From Candidatus Zixiibacteriota bacterium (GTDB taxonomy: Bacteria; Zixibacteria; MSB-5A5; GN15; JAAZOE01), in contig DAOUTW010000022.1 in assembly GCA_030668485.1 (NCBI GenBank), forward strand, positions 1 through 63,201: a stretch of DNA of 63,201 bases. The letters run 5' to 3'. Each line of letters opens with the position of its first letter. Positions within the stretch are counted from its first letter, which is position 1. Shown here in pieces: positions 54,307 through 63,201 of this stretch. Under the pieces are notes generated by a model that saw only the letters and a program-made list of their open reading frames with translations, had not been told where the DNA came from and searched no databases. The translations under genes and the position numbers were made by a program.

Positions 54307-54408
54307 GAGGCGGCTTTTCTGCTGTCGCGTGGATGCCCCTACCTTTGGCAAACGAGGGCGTCTGTCGCCACAAAGTCATTTCACACTCCAAAAGGAGTGC
54401 GGCTCCGG
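54307..54408. repeat. Dispersed intergenic repeat, copy 1
   Basis: Marks are GCTGTCGCGTGGATG, CCCCTACCTTTGGCA, GAGGGCGTCTGT, CACAAAGTCATTTCACACTC and AAAAGGAGTGCGGC. The same words in the same order recur at 56820-56925. Confidence 0.75.
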
Positions 54409-54790
54409 CGATCGTATACCCTGGGGCAGACAGGGACGTTCGTCTGCCACGAAACAGGTAAGTGTATGTATTTAACATACACCCGAGGGGTATTCTATGC
54501 TCCATAATGATTTGTCGCGCTTGGAATTGCAGCATATTTGGCTTTGGTCCCTCATTTTTTAAGTTTTTGCGGCAGGAGCCGCTTTTTGGCTGTCGCGCGG
54601 ACGGGTTGCCATCTGCTGATGCGAATTGATATTATTTTTGTGACCACATATATCTTTTCGGTTACTGTTGAATTGGCTTTGTATAAGTGACGTATTTTGC
54701 ATGACATATATCTCCTTTATTGTTCGTTGCTTCTACTAATGTATTTGGTTCCGGGATTAACATCGATTTACTGTCGATTTTGTGGCTTAG

Positions 54791-54930
54791 CCGCCGGAAG
54801 GCGGTTTTATGCTGTCGCGAGGATGCCCCTACCTTTGGCAGACGAAGGCGTCTGTGGCCACATGAGTTCTGGGTTATGAAACCCGGACGAAGGTCCGCGG
54901 CACACAGGTGATTGGTCCTGGGCACCCGGC
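54791..54930. repeat. Dispersed intergenic repeat, copy 2 (hybrid)
   Basis: It starts with a CCGCCGGAAGGCGG hairpin and the CTACCTTTGGCAGACG part, then switches to GAAACCCGGACGAAGGTCCG and ends TGGGCACCCGGC. It joins the two repeat types. Confidence 0.7.
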
Positions 54931-54985
54931 GAGCATATGCATAATTAATCCACAGTCCGCCGCGGCGGATGGGGAACCTGCCCTA

Positions 54986-55717
54986 CTATGTTACTGAACA
55001 ATGAATAGTCCGACGAATTAGCATACCCGTAAGAATCAATACAGCTATGACCATAAAGACATAAACCTTGCTAGTCGATGTCGGCACGGGGATTGGCAGA
55101 TATCTGAATTGAAGGTTGTCAAAGGCGACATAGTCACCATTCCCCATATCACCAATAGCAACCTCGACGTGCTTGATCAAAGTATCTGCTTTGACTCCAA
55201 AAAACAGAACGCCGGCCGGGCTCGTCCCGATCACATCCTGGAGGTTGTATTTGACAATCGAGTTATCATTAACATCGAAAAGCTCGAGGGTGCTCATACC
55301 GTAGGTTCCTGGGTCCTGAAGATCAACAACGTTTAACCCGAAGTAGCTAACAGGCTGTTCGGTGAAAACCACGCGGAAACCACCGCCGCCGCCGCCGATC
55401 TCCTTCGTCTGCAACCAGTTGGGTAGCGAGAGTTCCTCATAGCTTTCGTAGCCTTCAGCCACATCACCTATCTGAGGATCTCCAGATGCAAACGGTTCAA
55501 AGATAACGCCTATTGAAGAGTATTGGTTGGTCAATGGTTCACCTACACCAAGCGGCGAACCGTCGGGTTCAGCATCGAAATTGACCATAATCCGCGGACC
55601 GATAGCGGCGGCAAATGCAGCCTCGTCGGTGAAAACCTCCTGGGCCAGCAGTTGGCCGGACCAAGGGACGAAGAAGACAAACAAAGCTACAACAACATGT
55701 TTGAAATTCGTTAACAT
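54986..55717 (-). CDS. Secreted surface protein with C-terminal sorting-like tail
   Basis: ATG 55717 follows GGAGGG by 8 bases. The 243-residue product has a signal peptide (HVVVALFVFFVPWSGQLLA). The body is beta-rich with VNFDAEPDGSPLG, EIGGGGGGFRVVFTEQPVSYFGLNVVD and YVAFDNLQFRYL, a lectin-like pattern often seen in PEP-CTERM cargo. The tail reads PIPVPTSTS, then a hydrophobic helix VYVFMVIAVLILTGMLI, then RR. This three-part form resembles the PEP-CTERM/IPTL sorting signals, although the motif itself is not canonical. It may be anchored or processed at the membrane. No exosortase gene is in the window. Confidence 0.7.
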   Translation of the reverse strand: MLTNFKHVVVALFVFFVPWSGQLLAQEVFTDEAAFAAAIGPRIMVNFDAEPDGSPLGVGEPLTNQYSSIGVIFEPFASGDPQIGDVAEGYESYEELSLPNWLQTKEIGGGGGGFRVVFTEQPVSYFGLNVVDLQDPGTYGMSTLELFDVNDNSIVKYNLQDVIGTSPAGVLFFGVKADTLIKHVEVAIGDMGNGDYVAFDNLQFRYLPIPVPTSTSKVYVFMVIAVLILTGMLIRRTIHCSVT

Positions 55718-55761
55718 GTGAATACCCTCCATTCCTTATTGCAAGAACATAATTATAGATA

Positions 55762-55850
55762 CAGGAGTGCCGCACCACTTCAGCGGTGCGAAATGTAATT
55801 TGGCGATCAATGATAATCGCCTCACACTCCTAAAGGAGTGCGGCACCCGG
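55762..55850. repeat. Dispersed intergenic repeat, partial copy
   Basis: AGGAGTGCCGCACC at the left and CTCACACTCC, AAAGGAGTGCGGCACCCGG at the right. The right end equals the end of the repeat at 56900-56925. Confidence 0.6.
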
Positions 55851-55969
55851 CCTGTGGGTTTATATATAGGGTATGGCAATTGCGAACAGCTCTGATTAAA
55901 AGGCTGGATCGTCCCTACCCTTCGGCAAGCGGACGCATGGGCCACCCGGCCCGACCACCCGTCAATTCG

Positions 55970-56392
55970 TCAAAAGCAGAATATCTTTTCGTTCCACTTC
56001 ACCAAAGTCTTGAACCAGCCATCGATCTCCCCCCGCGTATAGAGGCAGTGGTTCTCCAGGGCGAAACAAAACTTTATGCCGAGGAGTTTTCCGAGTTTCG
56101 GATGCCAACATATCTCGTGCTTGGATAGATCTGCCGTCGTGTGGGCGATCTCGATTCCGCAGACGGAGCCCCTGAAATCGATCATGCCAGTCTTGCAAAT
56201 GCTGCCGCTAATCTTCAGCAGCTTAATATCGAAGTTGAACGACTGACAATCATCAGAGGCTGCGCTAGCCGCAATGCGTTCGTCATCCGGTTTCTCTCCC
56301 ACTACGAGGCTGTTTTGAATCAACGCGCCAAGAGGCTCCTTGATCTGGATCTGGGATTTTAGCTCATCGAGCTTTTGCTGAGTAATTTCCAT
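55970..56392 (-). CDS. Hypothetical cytoplasmic protein
   Basis: ATG 56392 follows GGAGGGCAAGTA, a good ribosome binding site, which is the main reason to accept the gene. The 140-residue product has no signal peptide or membrane helix. Its N-terminal 25 residues look helical (TQQKLDELKSQIQIKEPLG). The rest has several Cys and a WHPKLGKLLG and WFKTLVKWNEKI end. I recognise no family. It lies within a repeat-rich stretch, and the end of the frame abuts repeat-like sequence at 55917-55960. Confidence 0.55.
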   Translation of the reverse strand: MEITQQKLDELKSQIQIKEPLGALIQNSLVVGEKPDDERIAASAASDDCQSFNFDIKLLKISGSICKTGMIDFRGSVCGIEIAHTTADLSKHEICWHPKLGKLLGIKFCFALENHCLYTRGEIDGWFKTLVKWNEKIFCF

Positions 56393-56693
56393 TACTTGCC
56401 CTCCATTCTGTTGCCTATTTGCAACCTAACGGCTTGATGATAAGCTGCAGTTGCAGTAGGCGGCGATAGTGAGATGGCAGAAGTCGGAGACTTCTGCCCT
56501 ACTCGATTTAGTGGCAATTGAATACTCCCCGTTTAAGCATGGTGATGCACACGATCTTAGGCCGGAGAGCCATTCAATCATTAGATTTTTAATTTATCCT
56601 GAGATTTCAAAAAGGGACTATTTGGTCAGCCCTCAGGATGCCTTGTATACAATAATTATAATCGATACCCCTGTGGTATACAAGGAAAAATAA

Positions 56694-56819
56694 ACCGGCA
56701 GAGGCCGGTTTTCTGCTGTCGTGTGGATGAACAGCGTAATGTAGTAGAATTCTTGACTTATCATGAAACCCGGACCAAAGGTCCGGGCCACACAGGGCAA
56801 TGGTCCCGGGCACCCGGCC
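56694..56819. repeat. Dispersed intergenic repeat, copy 3
   Basis: CCGGCAGAGGCCGG hairpin, TTTTCTGCTGTCGTG, then CGTAATGTAGTAGAATTC, GACTTATCATGAAACCCGG, AAGGTCCGGGCCAC, TGGTCCCGGGCACCCGGC. Confidence 0.78.
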
Positions 56820-57010
56820 GACAGAGGCCGGTTTTCTGCTGTCGTGTGGATGACCCTACCTTTGGCAGACGAGGGCGTCTGTCGCCACAAAGTCATTTCA
56901 CACTCCAAAAGGAGTGCGGCACCCGGCGTAATGTAGTAGAATTCTTGACTTATCATGAAACCCGGACCAGAGGTCCGGGCCACGCTGAGCAATGGTCCCG
57001 GGCACCCGTC
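56820..57010. repeat. Dispersed intergenic repeat, copy 4 (long form)
   Basis: It has the same start as copy 3, then the CTACCTTTGGCAGACGAGG and CACTCCAAAAGGAGTGCGGC block of copy 1, then the GTAATGTAGTAG and CCCGGACCAGAGG block. Copy 3 equals copy 4 without the middle block. Confidence 0.78.
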
Positions 57011-57033
57011 TAAAGGAGGCGGTACCCGGTGCT

Positions 57034-57279
57034 TCAGGCCTTCATTCCGGGACAGCTTATGAGGCAACTATTCGGATTGTTGATCTCATCACACATGCAT
57101 TCCAATTCGCCATCAACATCAATCCAGACCCCCCAGACGTATTCACCGGTCCACCAGATACGTACCTTGCAGCAGTCGCCCGGATCTGCATATTCCCGCG
57201 GCGTGTAGGAATAAGCAATGGTAAAGGTGAAAGCGAATAGAAATACGAGAATGAGGCCGCAAAACAGTTTCTTATACAT
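57034..57279 (-). CDS. Small secreted Cys-rich protein, family 2 (copy E)
   Basis: ATG 57279 follows AAGGAGGATGTC. The 81-residue product has a signal peptide (KKLFCGLILVFLFAFTFTIA, then YSY). The mature part has DCC, a Trp-rich IWWTGEYVWGVWI, ECMC, NNPNSCLISCPG. It aligns with the protein at 46563 through CC, W-G-VW, CxC, NNPxSC and the final Cys. The six Cys are conserved in both. It is exported and probably disulfide-bonded. Its 3' end runs up to the dispersed repeat at 56820-57010. Function unknown. Confidence 0.7.
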   Translation of the reverse strand: MYKKLFCGLILVFLFAFTFTIAYSYTPREYADPGDCCKVRIWWTGEYVWGVWIDVDGELECMCDEINNPNSCLISCPGMKA

Positions 57280-57411
57280 GACATCCTCCTTGGAAATATT
57301 ATGTATATTGCATGATCCGCAATGAACCATGGTTTATTAAATCTATCAGTTGGTCAATTATTGCGATGCCCGGGCAGCCTGACCCGCCCACAGGATGCCT
57401 TACTCTTCTTT

Positions 57412-57440
57412 AGCATAGCTATTTTTGTTGGATTATACAA
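57412..57440 (-). promoter_or_regulatory. Promoter of Cys-rich copy E
   Basis: Minus strand TTGTAT (57440-57435), 17 bases, TATGCT (57417-57412). GGCATCCTG lies 13 bases downstream at 57399, and a second GGCATC at 57370. Confidence 0.6.
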
Positions 57441-57516
57441 GTTATAATTGTCGAATCAAACCCGGCGAAAGATTGCTTCGCCGCACCTATCCCACAGCAA
57501 AGCTGTGGGGCACCCG

Positions 57517-57585
57517 GCTTGACTTATCATGAAACCCGGACCAGAGAGCTCCGGGCCACACAGGGCAATGGTGCCGGGCACCCGG
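57517..57585. repeat. Dispersed intergenic repeat, copy 5
   Basis: GCTTGACTTATCATGAAACC, then CGGACCAGAG, CCGGGCCACACAGGGCAATG, and GGGCACCCGGCC. It overlaps the end of the gene on the minus strand. Confidence 0.75.
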
Positions 57586-57916
57586 CCGGTAGAAATCCGA
57601 ATTCTTTAAGCTTTTCAAGAACCGCCGGATGGCCAAATTTCCTTTCGGTGAAATAACCGAGTGTTCTGCGTTGTTTTGGTGTTTTGATGCGTACTTTCAA
57701 CTCGGTGGGCGAATACGGCTCATTGGTAAGAAGTGAATGGCCTCTTGAAATGGAGACGCCGCTTTCGATGTGATATCGTCGTATATTCTTCTCATCACTT
57801 AAGTCAACGGCTAACAGATCGATTTCCATTTGCTGTCCGCATTTAATATTAGGAAACGTGAACCAGCCCTTTATGTATCGAACATATGCCTCGACTATCT
57901 TTTCTGTGGTTTCCAT
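57527..57916 (-). pseudogene. Nuclease-like protein gene with 3' end replaced by a repeat
   Basis: ATG 57916 follows GGGGAG by about 9 bases. The frame has 129 codons. The first 110 residues look like a real protein: VEAYVRYIKGWFTFPNIKCG, QQMEIDLLAVDL and RRYHIESGVSIS. This order recalls the acidic core of restriction-endonuclease-like (PD-(D/E)xK) folds, but the catalytic Lys is not clear. The last 19 residues (GCPAPLPCVARSSLVRVS) and the stop codon are read from the dispersed repeat at 57517-57585. The native end is therefore missing, and the gene is probably truncated by repeat insertion or recombination. Confidence 0.55.
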
Positions 57917-57990
57917 ATGCCTTTAACTCCCCTTTAATTGTTGGCGCACGGGGACATACGCCAACCACAAAATCAAGACTTTTTCAACAA

Positions 57991-58037
57991 GCCTCAGAGG
58001 TCCGGGCCACGCTGGTAATCGGTCCTGGGCACCCGGC
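57991..58037. repeat. Dispersed intergenic repeat, short copy
   Basis: GCCTCAGAGGTCCGGGCCAC, GCTGGTAATCGGTCCTGGG and CACCCGGC, the end block of the long repeat. Confidence 0.65.
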
Positions 58038-58042
58038 GATTC

Positions 58043-58756
58043 CTAGTACTTCGGTCGCAATAGTTCGGCTATCGTCGGACCTGTGTTTCTCATCGTTTCG
58101 GCAATTGTTGGGCTGCTTGTTGCTTTCTTCCAATCGTCCTCTTGGGCAAGCCGCAGATTTCTTTCTCCTGCCGTTTCTGTTCGAGGTTCAAATGTGTTTG
58201 TTTTGAAAGGTCTATTTAGATGCTCATTCCTTGCCATGATTTCATATTTTTGCATTTCCAAATAGTTTGGGTGTGCTTCAATCCAGATTTTATATTCCTG
58301 ATTTAGGTTTTCTCGCCAGAGACGAAACTCCTCATTTTCTTTGGCGACAAATGCATTGTATCTTTGTACAATTTTGTTTTTTTCTTCCTGGTATATCTTT
58401 TTTATTGTTGAAATACTGCAAATCCATTGTCCTCGGAGCCAACTCGTATCCTTACATGCTTTTCGATACATTACCCTTTCTTGCTTTCTTTCCAGAGGAT
58501 CTTCTATTCCATCTATATATTCCTTTTCCTCTTTTTTCCAACGTGTAATCCACTGCTTTTCGGTCACTCCCAAATTGTCAGCCAGTTCCTCCGACTCTTC
58601 CTGGATGATATCCTGCAGCTTTTGTTCATAATAGATTTTGGTAGAATTTATATACTCCACAAAGCTCTTGTGCATTTTTGCGACATATTGATCAAATTCA
58701 TCTCTTTCTGCGGCGAGCCATCTTTTCAATTCTGAGATTCTTAGTTGCAGATTCAT
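58043..58756 (-). CDS. Charged coiled-coil protein of unknown function
   Basis: ATG 58756 follows AAAGGAGGAAATATA. The 237-residue product has no signal peptide. Residues 1-175 are almost wholly helical and rich in Glu, Lys, Trp and Tyr (ELKRWLAAERDEFDQYVAKM, YYEQKLQDIIQEE, TRWKKEEKEYIDG, RLWRENLNQEYKIW), which suggests a long coiled coil. The C-terminal part is loose, with two similar short words SSPTIAETMRN and TGPTIAELLRP. No family is recognised. The gene is AT-richer than its neighbours, which may indicate transfer. Its promoter and GGCATC pair are of the same type as those of the Cys-rich genes, although this protein is cytoplasmic. Confidence 0.7.
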   Translation of the reverse strand: MNLQLRISELKRWLAAERDEFDQYVAKMHKSFVEYINSTKIYYEQKLQDIIQEESEELADNLGVTEKQWITRWKKEEKEYIDGIEDPLERKQERVMYRKACKDTSWLRGQWICSISTIKKIYQEEKNKIVQRYNAFVAKENEEFRLWRENLNQEYKIWIEAHPNYLEMQKYEIMARNEHLNRPFKTNTFEPRTETAGERNLRLAQEDDWKKATSSPTIAETMRNTGPTIAELLRPKY

Positions 58757-58908
58757 TATATTTCCTCCTTTCGAATTTGGAGACAGCACAAATACACCAC
58801 TTCATACCCGCCGAGTTTATATAGAATGGCGTAGTAATCCCGGGCACACTACAGTTTTGCTGTTAGTTAATCTTCCAATCCTGATAATTCTGATGTAAGA
58901 AATGCCCC

Positions 58909-58926
58909 GATGCCTATCAGGATGCC
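58909..58926 (-). promoter_or_regulatory. Direct repeat of GGCATC, 12-base period
   Basis: Minus strand GGCATC-CTGATA-GGCATC, 13 bases after the -10 box of the coiled-coil gene. It matches the pair at 47001-47018 in 17 of 18 positions. Confidence 0.5.
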
Positions 58927-58938
58927 TTACTCTCATCA

Positions 58939-58967
58939 AATATAACTATGCCAATTGGGGTGTGCAA
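58939..58967 (-). promoter_or_regulatory. Promoter of the coiled-coil gene
   Basis: Minus strand TTGCAC (58967-58962), 17 bases, TATATT (58944-58939). Confidence 0.65.
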
Positions 58968-59120
58968 GCGAAAAAAGTGGTCGAATCGGGCTATAGATTG
59001 CTTCGTCGGCCCCATACTTCGCTTCGCTGGTATTTCCGGGCCTCCTCGCAATGACGTAACTCTTTATTTAGCTATAAATTACACCATTTTTCTGAATGGC
59101 GATTTGAATGGTATTGCAAT

Positions 59121-59152
59121 AAAAAACCCCCGCTATTTGAAGCGGGGGTTTG
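59121..59152 (-). terminator. Terminator of the rRNA operon
   Basis: AAACCCCCGCT and AGCGGGGGTTT pair, and six T follow on the minus strand, about 10 bases after 5S. Confidence 0.92.
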
Positions 59153-59161
59153 GAATTTAAA

Positions 59162-59277
59162 GCCGGCAGCGATCTACTCTCCCACACAGTCTCCCGTGCA
59201 GTACCATCGACGCTGTAGGGCTTAACTACTGTGTTCGGAATGGGAACAGGTGTATCCCCTACGCCATTACCACCGGC
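59162..59277 (-). rRNA. rrf: 5S ribosomal RNA
   Basis: About 116 bases. The reverse strand opens GCCGGTGGTAATGGCG and closes GATCGCTGCCGGC, which form the terminal stem. The loop word CCCATTCCGAACACAG is typical of 5S. It is the last gene of the rRNA operon. Confidence 0.95.
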
Positions 59278-59356
59278 ATTATTAATTTATAAACAACATA
59301 TTGTCGCATGACGAGAATCTTACAGCAAATAGTGACCGATTTGTAAAATTTTTATG

Positions 59357-62370
<3,014 letters not shown>

Positions 62371-62528
62371 CAATTCTTCAAATCGATAAATCACCGTAGT
62401 TTTGTTGAAGATGCTCGCCACGATATGATCATCCTGAGATAATCATATACGTTTGCGACAATATGAAGTTGTCAAAGATCGAAACATCTCGCCTGCGCGA
62501 GATGGTGTAACAAAATTTTTTTACTCTA

Positions 62529-62601
62529 TGGAGATGACCGGGCTCGAACCGGCGACCTGCGGCTTGCAAAGCCGCCGCTCTCCCAGCTGAGCTACATCCC
62601 C
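62529..62601 (-). tRNA. tRNA-Ala (anticodon TGC)
   Basis: The 73-base cloverleaf has acceptor GGGGATG/CATCTCC, D-arm with AGCTCAGCTGGGAGAGC, anticodon loop CTTTGCAAG and T-loop GGTTCGAGCCC. The discriminator is A, and CCA is not encoded. Confidence 0.96.
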
Positions 62602-62608
62602 ATTAATA

Positions 62609-62682
62609 TGGGCCTAGGTGGATTCGAACCACCGACCTTGCGCTTATCAGGCGCACGCTCTAACCAACTGAGCTATAAGCCC
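62609..62682 (-). tRNA. tRNA-Ile (anticodon GAT)
   Basis: The 74-base cloverleaf has acceptor GGGCTTA/TAGGCCC, D-arm AGCTCAGTTGGTTAGAGC, anticodon in CTGATAA and T-loop GGTTCGAATCC. The discriminator is A, and CCA is not encoded. It lies between 16S and tRNA-Ala. Confidence 0.96.
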
Positions 62683-62820
62683 TAAGCTTGGTCTTCGCCC
62701 ATCAAAGACGGACTAAATTTATCAAAAAATAATACGTGTCGCGATCGAAAAATGTATGTCCATCGATCGACCTGGTTTTCGTTGCAATCGTTGCGAGATT
62801 GCATCGAAACCTACTCCTTA

Positions 62821-63201
<381 letters not shown>

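Larger units (their letters stand above)
54122..54985. other. Repeat-rich region without a gene
   Basis: It holds the promoter at 54201-54229 and two copies of the dispersed repeat (54307-54408, 54791-54930). Between them, 54410-54790 has no supported gene. GGCAGGGCAGGTGAGG at 54295 and ACCTGCCCTACTATG at 54976 are parts of another short repeat. Confidence 0.5.
56393..57033. other. Repeat-rich region without a gene
   Basis: It holds two adjacent repeat copies at 56694-57010 and, at 56478-56505, a GGCAGAAGTC-GGA-GACTTCTGCC hairpin-type repeat. The stretch 56510-56690 has no recognisable feature. Confidence 0.5.
58757..59161. other. Region between the coiled-coil gene and 5S rRNA
   Basis: It holds the GGCATC pair at 58909-58926, the promoter at 58939-58967, a short intergenic repeat at about 58987-59055 (GATTGCTTCGTCGG to CCTCGCAATGACG, a type common in uncultured-bacterium genomes) and the rRNA terminator at 59121. 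Confidence 0.55.

Noticed and set aside
54257-54535. 92-codon minus-strand frame
   Set aside because: It reads through the dispersed repeat and has no ribosome binding site.
54307-57585. Considered as a CRISPR array because of repeated segments
   Set aside because: Copies are unevenly spaced, about 50-190 bases long and built from blocks, without short regular repeats and unique spacers. No cas gene is present.

Overview
The window looks like a chromosomal piece of an uncultured FCB-group bacterium. Candidate phylum Zixibacteria is my best guess. I base this on the many secreted proteins that end in a two-repeat dockerin of the type GDANGDGxxNVxDAV followed by (L/V)INYVF and GGPAP, on the surface beta-sandwich and thrombospondin type 3 modules, and on moderate GC. 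No sequence search was possible, so the phylum is an inference.

Layout. Positions 1-936 hold the end of a nucleotidyltransferase-like gene and a rhodanese. Positions 1030-37022 are a long array of secreted, dockerin-tagged proteins. Seven are peptidases: two gingipain-like C25, one C25-like, two M14 carboxypeptidases, one C10 streptopain-like and one M4 thermolysin-like. Three are non-enzymatic surface or calcium-binding proteins. The array is interrupted by a small RelA-type zinc-finger protein and glutamine synthetase. Most peptidase genes are single units with their own hairpin terminator, and several have a TTGACA-N16-TATAAT-like promoter. Positions 37139-43905 hold housekeeping genes: a double GNAT protein, a Trm112-like protein, and a minus-strand run of HD protein, Lys4-type (homo)aconitase, MFS transporter and MmgE/PrpD. 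Positions 43966-58756 are an accessory region of mostly minus-strand short genes: two or more outer-membrane beta-barrels, five small secreted Cys-rich proteins in two paralogous families, a 41-residue Cys-rich peptide with a near-perfect ribosome binding site, three more dockerin proteins (one is only a dockerin), a surface protein with a C-terminal sorting-like tail, and a mosaic of dispersed repeats that has truncated at least one gene. Positions 59162-63201 are an rRNA operon on the minus strand: 16S (partial), tRNA-Ile(GAT), tRNA-Ala(TGC), 23S, 5S.

How the genes may work together. Different endo- and exopeptidases sharing one type of dockerin suggests that they are displayed or assembled on a common partner, a protein-degrading analogue of a cellulosome. 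Two of the dockerin proteins also carry a beta-sandwich domain that could be a divergent cohesin, but this is unproven. In the accessory region, the short Cys-rich genes, the free dockerin gene and a coiled-coil gene share a promoter form (TTGCAY-N17-TATnnT or close) and GGCATC boxes in the leader. This points to a co-regulated set, and it is the part of the window most likely to hold an undescribed system.
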